A stretch of DNA of 34,350 nt from Thermoanaerobacterales bacterium (GCA_017577565.1 PKRH01000020.1:1-34350), one strand, 5' to 3'. Numbered from the stretch's first letter, positions 21,930 through 29,385 are shown. The notes: generated by a model from the sequence alone, not told the origin. Numbers and translations are program-made.

Positions 21930-23048
21930 TCACCCGTCGGCCGGCCCGGCGGCGGGCCGGCCGACGCCGAGGCGGTCGAGGGTGGCGGTCGCCTCGGCGA
22001 CGATGCGCTCGAGCAGCTCGGCCACGGTGGGCAGGTCGTCGATCACCCCGGTGACCTGGCCGGTCGGCAGCACGCCGACCTCGGGGCGGCCGTCGACCAG
22101 CGCCGCCTTGACCAGCATGGGCGCGTTGGCCGCCAGGGCGACCTGCGACCAGGTCAGCGACTGGTGGCGGCGCATGGCCAGGCCCTCGCGCACGAGCTCG
22201 CCGAGCGGCGTGCCGGTCACCCGCCGGAAGGCGAGCGCCGCCCGCAGGGCCCGGGGGAGGCGGGTGAGGGCGGAGGCCCGCTCCAGCCGCTCGACGGTCG
22301 GCGTGCGGACGACCCGCTGGGGCGCGCCGTCGATGGCGGTGGTCACGACGGTGTCGGTGACGGCGGCGGCCAGGTAGCGGGCCTTGATGGCGTCGGGCAC
22401 CCTGCTCTCGGCGGTGAGCAGGAAGCGGGTGCCCATGGCGACCCCGTCGGCGCCCCAGGCGAGCGCGGCGACGAGGCCGCGGCCGTCGTGGAAGCCGCCG
22501 GCGCCGAGCACGGGGACGGCGTGGCCGACGGCGTCGACGACCTGGGGCAGCAGCAGCGACGTGGGGACCGTGCCGGTGTGGCCGCCGCCCTCGCCCCCCT
22601 GGGCGATGACCGCGTCGACGCCCCAGTCGAGCATCTTCTCCGCGTGGCGGCGGGCGCCGACCGTGGGCATGACGAGCACGCCGGCGTCGTGGAGGCGGGC
22701 GACGGCGTCCTTGGTCGGGGCGCCGGCGAAGCTGACCAGCTTGACCCCGGCCCGCACGCACATCTCCACCCGCTCGTCGAGGTCGGGCTGGTCGGCCCGG
22801 AGGTTGACGCCGAAGGGGGCGTCGGTGCGGTCCTGGACGGTGGCGATGGCCTCGGCCAGCTGGTCGCGGGTCATGGTGACCGCGGCGAGGATCCCGAACC
22901 CGCCGGCGGCCGAGGTGGCGGCGGTCAGCGACGCGCCCGAGACCCAGCCCATGCCGGTCTGCACGATCGGCAGCCGGCACCCGACCAGCTCGCAGAACCG
23001 GGTCCGCAGCCGGTCGTCCCCCCTCGAATCTGACGGAGCGTCAGACAT
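21930..23048 (-). CDS. ipdC: IpdC-like flavin-dependent oxidoreductase (steroid ring C/D)
   Basis: A 372-residue TIM-barrel protein of the nitronate-monooxygenase family, with VQTGMGWVSGASLTAATSAAGGFGIL at its start, PFGVNLRADQPD, the FMN-phosphate motif QGGEGGGHTG and GGFHDGRGLVAALAWGADGVAMGTRFLLT. It matches mycobacterial IpdC, which oxidises a hydroxylated ring C/D CoA thioester ahead of EchA20. The first 12 residues lack counterparts in IpdC. Still, I keep the ATG at 23048: TAGGCT ends six bases before it, as in leaderless genes. A variant palindrome (23030-23044) lies over codons 2-6, so a repressor there would block its own transcript. CTG codons near GAGGGGGG downstream are a weaker alternative start. 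It lies 49 bp after ipdB. Confidence 0.9.
   Translation of the reverse strand: MSDAPSDSRGDDRLRTRFCELVGCRLPIVQTGMGWVSGASLTAATSAAGGFGILAAVTMTRDQLAEAIATVQDRTDAPFGVNLRADQPDLDERVEMCVRAGVKLVSFAGAPTKDAVARLHDAGVLVMPTVGARRHAEKMLDWGVDAVIAQGGEGGGHTGTVPTSLLLPQVVDAVGHAVPVLGAGGFHDGRGLVAALAWGADGVAMGTRFLLTAESRVPDAIKARYLAAAVTDTVVTTAIDGAPQRVVRTPTVERLERASALTRLPRALRAALAFRRVTGTPLGELVREGLAMRRHQSLTWSQVALAANAPMLVKAALVDGRPEVGVLPTGQVTGVIDDLPTVAELLERIVAEATATLDRLGVGRPAAGPADG
23030..23044. promoter_or_regulatory. Palindromic operator, copy C (CTGACGGAGCGTCAG)
   Basis: It has the same CTGAC/GTCAG arms as sites A and B, with two central bases changed relative to them. It covers ipdC codons 2-6, just downstream of the predicted transcription start, a position where a bound repressor blocks elongation or initiation. 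Confidence 0.55.
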
Positions 23049-23054
23049 GGGGCC

Positions 23055-23060
23055 AGCCTA
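23055..23060 (-). promoter_or_regulatory. -10 element TAGGCT, internal promoter of ipdC
   Basis: On the minus strand TAGGCT is followed by six bases and the ATG of ipdC. It lies in the 49-base gap between ipdB and ipdC, the largest but one inside the operon. With the adjacent palindrome it would allow separate control of ipdC and downstream genes. Confidence 0.45.
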
Positions 23061-23097
23061 CGGGCGGCGCCTCGGGGCCGCCAGCGCCACCGCCCCC

Positions 23098-23865
23098 TCA
23101 GGCGGGCGTCGGGACCTCGCGCTCCCGGGCGCCCTCGGGGTCGATGACCTCGCGGATGAGGCGCAGCTCCTCCTCGGTCGGCAGCCGGGAGGTCGGCACC
23201 TCGTCGGGCACGACCAGCTCGAAGCCGGTGGCGGCCACGACGTCGTCGACGGTGACGCCCGGGTGCACCGACCGCAGGCGCATCCGCTTGTCCGGGGTCT
23301 CGAAGTCGAGCACGGCCAGGTCGGTGACCACCCGCCGGACGTCGACGAACCGGCCCGCCCGGCCCAGCGCGGCCGCCCGGTCCCACCCGACGCCGGTCAC
23401 CGTGTCGACCTGCTCGACGAAGACCCGCGGGCTGTGGCGGGGCACCCAGTAGCTGGTCGTGTCGTTGATCGTGTTGCCCGGCGCGCCCCGGTAGCCGAGC
23501 AGCTGCACGGTCGGCCTCCGGTAGTCGCCGATCGCCGCCAGGTTCTGGTTCCCGTAGCGGTCGATCTGGCTGGCGCCCATGACCACGTGGCGCCGGCCCG
23601 ACCACACCCAGTCGAACATCGACCGGTACGGGTTCCAGTACTCGAGGACCCGGTCCTCGGGGGCGACGAAGGCCGCGTCGTTGTCGACCAGCGCCGCCTC
23701 GCCGTCGGTGACGCACAGGTCGGGCGCGAAGGTCGCCCGGGCCAGGCGGCCGGCGATCATCGGGATCGTGCCGATCGGGTTGGCGAGGATCTCGCCGTCG
23801 CCCCGGAAGCACTCGGCGAGGGCGACGACGCAGACCTCGGCCCGGGTGGCGGACGTCGCGCTCAC
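23098..23865 (-). CDS. ipdB: IpdB, subunit of the COCHEA-CoA hydrolase
   Basis: A 255-residue protein of the class I CoA-transferase fold. Identifying stretches shared with mycobacterial IpdB, from memory, are TRAEVCVVALAECFRGDGEI, RLARATFAPDLCVTDGEAALV, WSGRRHVVMGASQIDRYGNQNL and YRGAPGNTINDTTSYWVPRH. With IpdA it forms the heteromer that opens the last steroid ring by hydrolysing a beta-keto ring (the COCHEA-CoA step) without transferring CoA. The GTG start overlaps the ipdA stop by 4 bp (GTGA), ensuring equal synthesis of both subunits. The C-terminus IREVIDPEGAREREV also matches. It is cytoplasmic. Confidence 0.92.
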   Translation of the reverse strand: MSATSATRAEVCVVALAECFRGDGEILANPIGTIPMIAGRLARATFAPDLCVTDGEAALVDNDAAFVAPEDRVLEYWNPYRSMFDWVWSGRRHVVMGASQIDRYGNQNLAAIGDYRRPTVQLLGYRGAPGNTINDTTSYWVPRHSPRVFVEQVDTVTGVGWDRAAALGRAGRFVDVRRVVTDLAVLDFETPDKRMRLRSVHPGVTVDDVVAATGFELVVPDEVPTSRLPTEEELRLIREVIDPEGAREREVPTPA

Positions 23866-24743
23866 CGGCCCTCCCGCACCTTGCGCTGGTACTCCTCCTC
23901 GGGGACGTCGACCCACTCGGCCCGGTACGCGGCCCACGCCTCGGGCGAGGCGGCGGCGTCGGCGTAGGCCCGCTGCGCCGCCTCGTCGCGGGGGTAGTCG
24001 GGCTCGCACGAGGTCGGGTGGGCGCCGCCGGGCGCGTGGACGACGCCGTCGACCATCATCCGGCTGATCCGCATCTGGTGCAGGCAGCCGTGGCCGGCGA
24101 GCTCGGCGGTGTCGACGACCTTCTCGGCCGAGATGAACCGGCACCCGGTGGGGGCGGCCTGCAGCATGAGGTCGTCCCAGTAGAGGTCGGGCCCGAGGAA
24201 CATCGCGTTGCCGCGCCGGTCGGCGACGTTGAGGTGGCAGATGGCGGCGTCGAGCCGGATCGCCGGCATGGCCACGAGCAGCTCGTGCTCGCCGTCCTCG
24301 TCGGGGACCGGCGAGGTGAAGGTCGTCAGGCGGGGGTTGTCGCGCAGCAGGTCGGACCCGAGGCCGACCCGGGTCGGCAGGAACGGCACCCGCCACGCCG
24401 CGGCCTGGAGGCCGAGGTGGACGAGGCCCTCGTCGAGCGGCTCGTCCTCGATCGCCCCGGCCTGGCGGGCGGCCCGGAAGTGCGGCTCGAGCGGGATCGT
24501 GTCGAGCGAGGCGAAGGCGTGGACGGCCTTGCGGACCTTGCCGGCCGCGCACAGCAGCCCGAGGTCGGGCCCGCCGTGGGTGACGACGGTGAGGTCGTGG
24601 AGGTCGCTGCGGGCGATGGCCCGGACGATGGCCATGGGCTTGCGCCGGCTGGCCCAGCCGCCGATGGCGATGGTCATGCCCGGGCGCAGCCGGGCGACGA
24701 CCTCGTCGACGGTCATGAGCTTGTCGGTGGCGGTCCGGGTCAC
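23862..24743 (-). CDS. ipdA: IpdA, subunit of the COCHEA-CoA hydrolase
   Basis: A 293-residue CoA-transferase-fold protein; the mycobacterial IpdA has 292 by memory. Matching stretches are LRPGMTIAIGGWASRRKPMA, VRAIARSDLHDLTVVTHGGP, DLGLLCAAGKV and MMVDGVVHAPGGAHPTS. Glu105, in PLDEGLVHLGLQAAA, has the number I recall for the catalytic Glu reported in rhodococcal IpdAB, though I cannot check it here. It joins IpdB to hydrolyse the ring of COCHEA-CoA, which commits the last carbocycle to beta-oxidation. The GTG at 24743 overlaps the echA20 stop (GTGA) and begins ahead of the conserved core by 10 residues; the Met at codon 10 is a less likely start. Confidence 0.93.
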   Translation of the reverse strand: MTRTATDKLMTVDEVVARLRPGMTIAIGGWASRRKPMAIVRAIARSDLHDLTVVTHGGPDLGLLCAAGKVRKAVHAFASLDTIPLEPHFRAARQAGAIEDEPLDEGLVHLGLQAAAWRVPFLPTRVGLGSDLLRDNPRLTTFTSPVPDEDGEHELLVAMPAIRLDAAICHLNVADRRGNAMFLGPDLYWDDLMLQAAPTGCRFISAEKVVDTAELAGHGCLHQMRISRMMVDGVVHAPGGAHPTSCEPDYPRDEAAQRAYADAAASPEAWAAYRAEWVDVPEEEYQRKVREGR

Positions 24744-25528
24744 CGGTCCCCCTCCGCCCCGCCGGCCTGCCCGGGGCGGGCGTCCTTGCCGCCCCGCACG
24801 AAGGCGTCGCGGTGCTCGTCGGCGACGCCGGTGAGGTTGAGCTCGAAGGTGAAGCCCTGCTCGTAGCGGTAGCTGCGCTTGACGTCCCACAGGTCGATGC
24901 CGTTGAGGGACTCCTTGGCGGCCCGGATGACCGCGGGGGACTTGGCGGCGATCTCCCGGGCGACCTCCAGGGCCTTGTCCCGCAGCTGCTCCCGGGGCAC
25001 GACCGCCAGCACCGACCCGAACGCGGCCAGCTCGGCCGCCGTCGCGGTGGCGGCCGTGTAGACCATGGCCCGCATCTTGTGCTGGGGGACCAGCCGGGCC
25101 AGGTGGGTGGCCGCCCCCAGCGCCCCCCGGTCGACCTCGGGCAGCCCGAAGGTGGCGTCCTCGGAGGCGACGACGATGTCGGCGTTGCCGACCAGGCCGA
25201 TGCCACCGCCCAGGCAGTAGCCGTGGACGGCGGCGATCACCGGCACGGGGCAGTCGTAGACGGCGGCGAAGGCGGCGAAGCACCCCCGGTTGGCGCCCAC
25301 GAGCGCGTCGAAGCCCTCGGTCGCCTGCATCTCCTTGATGTCCACGCCGGCGTTGAAGCCCCGGCCCTCGGCCCGCAGGACCACGACCCGCACCGCGGGG
25401 TCGCGCCCCAGCCGCTCCAGTGCCCCGGCCAGCTCGAACCAGCCGGCGACGGGCAGCGCGTTCACCGGCGGGACGTCGACCACCACCTCGGCCACCCCGT
25501 CGTCGTGGATGTCGGTCGTGATGGGCAT
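24740..25528 (-). CDS. echA20: EchA20-like hydrolase of steroid ring C/D catabolism
   Basis: A 262-residue crotonase-fold protein. It shares with mycobacterial EchA20, from memory, the start MPITTDIHDDG and VDVPPVNALP, then AEGRGFNAGVDIKEMQ, GANRGCFAAFAAVYDCPVPV, GYCLGGGIGLVGNADIVVAS, DATFGLPEVDRGALGAATHL and EQGFTFELNLTGVADEHRDAF. The oxyanion loop GFNAGVD and the helix at LGGG are normal. EchA20 opens the D ring of the HIEC-CoA intermediate, giving the substrate for IpdAB. About 15 residues at the C-terminus (ARPGQAGGAEGDR) are extra. A GAGGGGGA ribosome site precedes the ATG. It is the first gene of the operon, and the palindrome lies 46 bp upstream. Confidence 0.93.
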   Translation of the reverse strand: MPITTDIHDDGVAEVVVDVPPVNALPVAGWFELAGALERLGRDPAVRVVVLRAEGRGFNAGVDIKEMQATEGFDALVGANRGCFAAFAAVYDCPVPVIAAVHGYCLGGGIGLVGNADIVVASEDATFGLPEVDRGALGAATHLARLVPQHKMRAMVYTAATATAAELAAFGSVLAVVPREQLRDKALEVAREIAAKSPAVIRAAKESLNGIDLWDVKRSYRYEQGFTFELNLTGVADEHRDAFVRGGKDARPGQAGGAEGDR

Positions 25529-25573
25529 CGTCGCCGTCCCCCTCGCTCCCCCTGCGCCACGCGCCGCGATGAT

Positions 25574-25588
25574 CTGACGGTGTGTCAG
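25574..25588. promoter_or_regulatory. Palindromic operator, copy B (CTGACGGTGTGTCAG)
   Basis: It is the exact reverse complement of site A at 7197-7211, in the 93-base gap between divergent echA20 and the SDR at 25622. One bound dimer could control both directions. On the minus strand TTGCCA (25601-25596) and GATCAT (25574-25569) flank it as weak promoter elements with a 21-bp gap, and the plus-strand CAAGGT at about 25599 is another weak -10; neither is convincing. Confidence 0.65.
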
Positions 25589-25621
25589 GTCCCTGTGGCA
25601 AGGTAGGCCGGAGGAGGCATC

Positions 25622-26476
25622 GTGGACAACCCATCCGACCCCGCAGCACCGGACCTGTCCGGCACCCTGTCCGCCCCCGGACCGCTCGACCACCGCGGCC
25701 GGGTCGTGCTCGTCACCGGCGGCACCCGGGGCATCGGGCGCGGCATCGCCGCCGCCTACCGGGCCGCCGGGGCCGAGGTCGTCGTCTGCGGCCGCACCCC
25801 GCCCGCCGAGGAGGACGGCCCGGCGTTCACGGCCTGCGACGTGCGCGACCCCGAGGCCGTCGCGGCGATGGTCGACGGCGTCGTCGAGCGGTACGGCCGC
25901 CTCGACGTCGTCGTGAACAACGCCGGCGGCGCGCCGTCGGTCGACTCGGCGACCGCCTCGCCCCGCTTCAACGAGAAGGTGGTCGCCCTCAACCTGCTCG
26001 CGCCCCTCACCGTGGCCCAGGCCGCCAACCGGGTCATGCAGGCGCAGGAGGCCGGCGGGTCGATCGTCAACATCGCCAGCGTGTCCGCCACCCGCCCCTC
26101 GCCCGGCGCCGCCGCCTACGCCGCCGCCAAGGCCGGCCTCGTCAACCTCACCCGGACCCTCGCCGTCGAGTGGGCGCCCCGGGTGCGGGTCAACGCGGTC
26201 GTCGCCGGGCTGATCGCCACCGAGCAGGTCCACGAGGTGTACGGCGACGACGCCGCCGTCGCCCGGGTGGCCGCCACGGTGCCCATGCGGCGCCTCGGCA
26301 CGCCCGACGACGTCGCCGGCGCCTGCCTCTACCTGTCGTCCCCGCTCGCGGCCTACGTCACCGGCGCGGCCGTCGAGGTCCACGGCGGCGACGAGTGGCC
26401 CTCCTACCTCGAGGCGCTCGGGGAGGGCGCCCGGCCGGTGACGCCGCCCCCCGCGCCACCCGACGCGTCCGGCTGA
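25622..26476 (+). CDS. SDR-family oxidoreductase divergent from echA20
   Basis: A 284-residue SDR. TGGTRGIGRGIAAAYR binds NAD(P), NNAGG follows, the Ser is in IASVSA, and the catalytic Tyr and Lys are in AAYAAAKAGL. The GTG start follows GGAGGAGG. In mycobacteria an SDR gene (Rv3549c by memory) also diverges from the echA20-ipdABC operon, so position and family agree. Rv3549c and IpdF-type enzymes oxidise or reduce hydroxy or keto groups on ring C/D intermediates; which one this is remains open. The C-terminal Pro/Ala tail (residues 265-284) is nonconserved. A hairpin follows the stop at once. Confidence 0.87.
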   Translation: MDNPSDPAAPDLSGTLSAPGPLDHRGRVVLVTGGTRGIGRGIAAAYRAAGAEVVVCGRTPPAEEDGPAFTACDVRDPEAVAAMVDGVVERYGRLDVVVNNAGGAPSVDSATASPRFNEKVVALNLLAPLTVAQAANRVMQAQEAGGSIVNIASVSATRPSPGAAAYAAAKAGLVNLTRTLAVEWAPRVRVNAVVAGLIATEQVHEVYGDDAAVARVAATVPMRRLGTPDDVAGACLYLSSPLAAYVTGAAVEVHGGDEWPSYLEALGEGARPVTPPPAPPDASG

Positions 26477-26477
26477 C

Positions 26478-26519
26478 GGCGGGGTGCGGCCGTCCGTCCG
26501 GACCGTGCCGCGCCCCGCC
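26478..26519 (+). terminator. Hairpin after the SDR gene
   Basis: GGCGGGGTGCGGC (26478-26490) pairs with GCCGCGCCCCGCC (26507-26519), 13 bp with one T-G wobble and a 16-base loop, beginning one base after the stop. There is no T-run. Confidence 0.5.
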
Positions 26520-26528
26520 CGCCGGGGG

Positions 26529-26559
26529 TTGCCTTACGGGGTAAGGCCGGGCCTACCCT
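26529..26559 (+). promoter_or_regulatory. Cupredoxin promoter with palindrome and 19-bp spacer
   Basis: TTGCCT (26529-26534) and TACCCT (26554-26559) are 19 bp apart, and the ATG follows six bases later. The perfect inverted repeat GCCTTAC-GGG-GTAAGGC (26531-26547) begins inside the -35. A 19-bp spacer with a dyad is the layout of MerR-family promoters such as CueR, although the dyad here is shorter. A metal-responsive regulator is therefore possible but inferred. Confidence 0.5.
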
Positions 26560-26565
26560 CGGGTC

Positions 26566-26994
26566 ATGCACCGCCCCGCGGCCCGCCTCCTCCTCGCCCT
26601 GCTGCTCGCCGCCGGCCTCGGCGCCGCCTGCGGGGGCGACGACGGCGACACCGACCTGTCGACCGGCGGCGACGACGGGTCCGAGGCCGAGGTGCCCGAC
26701 GACGTCGTCGTGCTCGAGGGCGACGAGGTCACCGTCAAGGCCCTGGACAACTTCTTCCGCCCCGAGAACATCCAGGTCGCGCCGGGCACGACCGTCACCT
26801 GGACCAACGACGGCCGCAACGAGCACGACGTCCTGCCCGCCGAGGGGGACGACTGGGGCGTCGAGGTCGAGGACTTCGCGCCCGGCGACGCCTACTCGTT
26901 CACGTTCGAGTCGCCCGGGGTCTACGACTACTACTGCTCGATCCACGGGACGAAGACCGCCGGGATGGTCGGCACCGTCGTCGTCGCCGAGTGA
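26566..26994 (+). CDS. Cupredoxin lipoprotein (type-1 copper)
   Basis: A 142-residue protein. The signal peptide (RLLLALLLAAGLGAAC) ends in a lipobox with Cys22. An acidic linker (residues 24-50) leads to a plastocyanin/amicyanin-like beta-sandwich. Copper ligands are His87 in RNEHDVL, Cys124 and His127 in YYCSIHG, and Met134 in TAGMVG, complete for a type-1 site. The Cys-x2-His-x6-Met spacing is longer than in amicyanin. It should transfer single electrons on the outer face of the membrane. It is the first of three exported lipoproteins but has its own promoter region. Nothing shows that it partners the MauA-like protein 15 kb away, though amicyanin does so in methylotrophs. Confidence 0.85.
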   Translation: MHRPAARLLLALLLAAGLGAACGGDDGDTDLSTGGDDGSEAEVPDDVVVLEGDEVTVKALDNFFRPENIQVAPGTTVTWTNDGRNEHDVLPAEGDDWGVEVEDFAPGDAYSFTFESPGVYDYYCSIHGTKTAGMVGTVVVAE

Positions 26995-27070
26995 CCGTGC
27001 CGAGCCGCTGACCGCCGCCCGCCGCGCCGGGCCAGGACCGCACCATGGAGTGGAGGACCAGGGGAGGACC

Positions 27071-28447
27071 ATGAGCTTGTCCCGACGAGCGTTCGGCGTG
27101 CTGCTGGCCAGCGCGCTGGTCGTCGCCGCCGCCTGCGGCAGCGACGACGACGGTGACGAGGGCGCCACGGGCGACGACGCCGTGCCCGAGGGCACGACCA
27201 TCCGGGTGCCCGACGACTACGAGACCATCCAGGAGGCCGTCGACGCCGCCGCGCCGGGCGACCTGATCCTCATCGAGCCCGGCGTCTACGAGGAGGCGGT
27301 CGACGTCACCACCGACATGCTGACCATCCGCGGGCTCGACCGGAACGAGGTCGTCCTCGACGGCGGGTTCGAGTTGGACAACGGCATCCGGGTGACCGGC
27401 GCCGACGGCGTCGCCATCGAGAACATGACCGCCCGCAACTACACCCGCAACGGGTTCTTCTGGACGGGCGTCGAGGGCTACCGCGGCTCGTACCTGACCA
27501 CCTACCGCACCGGCGACTACGGCATCTACGCCTTCGACTCGACCAAGGGGCTGATCGAGCACAGCTACGCCTCGGGCAGCCCGGACGCCGGCATCTACAT
27601 CGGCCAGTGCTACCCCTGCGACGCCGTCATCGACGACGTCGTCTCGGAGTACAACGGCCTCGGCTACTCGGGGACGAACTCGGGCGGCAACCTGCTCATC
27701 GTCAACTCGACGTTCCGCTACAACCGGGCCGGGATCGTCCCCAACTCGGGCAGCTACGAGCTCTGCTACCCGGAGCGGGAGACGACCATCGTCGGCAACG
27801 TCGTCCACTCGAACAACCAGCCCGACACCCCCGCCATCGACGTCGCGCTGCTGGCCATGGGCAACGGCATCCTCGTCGCCGGCGGCGTCAACAACACGAT
27901 CGAGCGCAACCTCGTCTACGACCACGACCTCACCGGCATCGGCCTCGTGCCGTTCCCGGAGGACGACCCCAACGACGACATCCCGCCGCCGGAGGACGAC
28001 GAGCGCCCCTGCGAGGAGACCCTCGACGACGAGCTCGCCGACCCGGCGTCGCTGCCCAACCCGCTGATCTGGAACCCGCGGGGCAACCGCGTCGTCGGCA
28101 ACGTCGTCGAGGACTCGCGGCTGGCCGACCTGGCCGTCGGCTCGCTGGAGGACGTCTCGGCGCTCGGCAACTGCTTCGCCGACAACACGTTCAGCACCAG
28201 CGCGCCGCAGGAGGTCGAGACGCTGGCCCCCTGCGAGGGCGAGGGCCGCGGCGACTGGTCCGCGGGCGCGCTCGACCTCGTGGCCCTGATCGCGGCCGAG
28301 CACCCGCCGTCCGGCGACTACAAGACGACGCCCGTGCCGGAGCCGCAGGAGAACATGCCGGACGCCGAGACGGCGCCGGCCCGGCCGGCGGTCGGCCTCC
28401 CGCCGGCGATCGACCTCGACGCCATCGAGGTGCCCGAGCGGCCGTGA
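27071..28447 (+). CDS. Right-handed beta-helix repeat lipoprotein
   Basis: A 458-residue exported protein. The signal peptide has an Arg-Arg start (LSRRAFGVLLASALVVAAAC), so it could be lipidated at Cys and possibly uses Tat. After an acidic linker the chain opens RVPDDYETIQEAVDAAAPGD, the usual entry to right-handed beta-helix proteins. Successive rungs follow, with GIRVTGADGVAIENM, YGIYAFDSTKGLIEHS and NNTIERNLVYDHDLTGIGL. Four Cys in pairs (CYPCD, ELCYPE) may form disulfides. The fold includes polysaccharide lyases and NosD copper-accessory proteins; the cupredoxin next door makes the NosD analogy tempting, but catalytic or copper ligands are not evident. It starts with GGGGAGG upstream and ends overlapping the DUF1996 gene (GTGA). 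Confidence 0.8.
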   Translation: MSLSRRAFGVLLASALVVAAACGSDDDGDEGATGDDAVPEGTTIRVPDDYETIQEAVDAAAPGDLILIEPGVYEEAVDVTTDMLTIRGLDRNEVVLDGGFELDNGIRVTGADGVAIENMTARNYTRNGFFWTGVEGYRGSYLTTYRTGDYGIYAFDSTKGLIEHSYASGSPDAGIYIGQCYPCDAVIDDVVSEYNGLGYSGTNSGGNLLIVNSTFRYNRAGIVPNSGSYELCYPERETTIVGNVVHSNNQPDTPAIDVALLAMGNGILVAGGVNNTIERNLVYDHDLTGIGLVPFPEDDPNDDIPPPEDDERPCEETLDDELADPASLPNPLIWNPRGNRVVGNVVEDSRLADLAVGSLEDVSALGNCFADNTFSTSAPQEVETLAPCEGEGRGDWSAGALDLVALIAAEHPPSGDYKTTPVPEPQENMPDAETAPARPAVGLPPAIDLDAIEVPERP

Positions 28448-29343
28448 CGGCGCGCCGCCGGGTCCGCTGGCTGGCGGTGGCCGCCGCCCTGGCCCTCGTG
28501 GCCGGGTGCGGCGGCCCCGGTGGCGACGGCGACGCCCCGGTCGGCGGTGCCGCCGCCGGGGCGGTGCGGCTGTCGCCCACCGACCCCGGGCCGCAGGGGC
28601 GGGTGCCGCAGTTCGTCGTCGAGTGCACCTTCAGCCACACGGCGCCCGACGACCCGATCCTGCACCCCCGGCACAGCGGCCGGTCGCACCAGCACCTGTT
28701 CTTCGGCAACACGACGGCGGACGCCGACTCGACGGCCGAGAGCCTGGCCGCGGGCGACACGACCTGCGACCAGAAGCTCGACCGGGCCTCGTACTGGGCG
28801 CCCGCGCTCTACGACCACGGGGAGCTGGTCGAGCCGATCACCGCGGTCGCCTACTACCGGCCGGGCGTCGGCGTCGACCCCACGACCGTGCAGCCCTACC
28901 CGTTCGGCCTGAAGATGATCGGCGGCGACCAGGTCGCGGAGGAGCCGCAACCGCTCGACGTCGTGGCCTGGTCGTGCGGCACGGGCTCGGAGCGGTCGCC
29001 GACGCCGCCGACGTGCCCGGAGGGGCGGCCGCTGCGGCTGGCGGTCAGCTTCCCGGACTGCTGGGACGGCGAGAACCTCGACAGCGAGGACCACGTGTCC
29101 CACATGGCCCGCAGCGAGGACGGCGCCTGCCCGGACAGCCACCCGGTCCCGGTGCCCCAGCTGCTGTTCACCATCACCTGGCCGATCACCGGCGAGGGCC
29201 ACGAGCTGTCGCTGGCGTCGGGCTCCTTGCTCACCGGCCACGCGGACTTCTTCAACGCCTGGGACGAGGACAAGCTGCGGGCCGAGGTCGAGCGGTGCCT
29301 CCACCGGGGCGTGACCTGCGGCGTCGCCAGCAACCGCATCTGA
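28444..29343 (+). CDS. DUF1996-domain secreted lipoprotein
   Basis: A 299-residue protein from the GTG that overlaps the preceding stop. The signal peptide (RRRVRWLAVAAALALVAGC) has a lipobox. The DUF1996 domain fills residues about 50-290: VECTFSHTAPDDPILHP, GRSHQHLFFGN, SYWAPALY, YYRPG, AVSFPDCWDGENLDSEDHVSHM and PVPQLLFTITWPI. The conserved His, Asp and Trp residues suggest a metal- or sugar-binding surface protein; in fungi such proteins are secreted and linked to cell-wall or copper stress. The biochemical activity is unknown. It is cotranscribed with the beta-helix gene. Confidence 0.88.
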   Translation: MTARRRVRWLAVAAALALVAGCGGPGGDGDAPVGGAAAGAVRLSPTDPGPQGRVPQFVVECTFSHTAPDDPILHPRHSGRSHQHLFFGNTTADADSTAESLAAGDTTCDQKLDRASYWAPALYDHGELVEPITAVAYYRPGVGVDPTTVQPYPFGLKMIGGDQVAEEPQPLDVVAWSCGTGSERSPTPPTCPEGRPLRLAVSFPDCWDGENLDSEDHVSHMARSEDGACPDSHPVPVPQLLFTITWPITGEGHELSLASGSLLTGHADFFNAWDEDKLRAEVERCLHRGVTCGVASNRI

Positions 29344-29385
29344 GGGTGGCCAGCGCCGCTCCAGAGTGACAGTCTGTTCGGTCGT

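Noticed and set aside
26566..26994. Cupredoxin as the amicyanin partner of the MauA-like protein
   Set aside because: The two genes are 15 kb apart, have different promoters, and the MauA-like domain seems unable to form TTQ. Kept only as a passing idea.
29361..29385. AGTGACAGTCTGTTCGGTC near the DUF1996 gene end as a fourth operator
   Set aside because: It lacks the CTGAC/GTCAG symmetry with 5-base centre and is not upstream of a gene.
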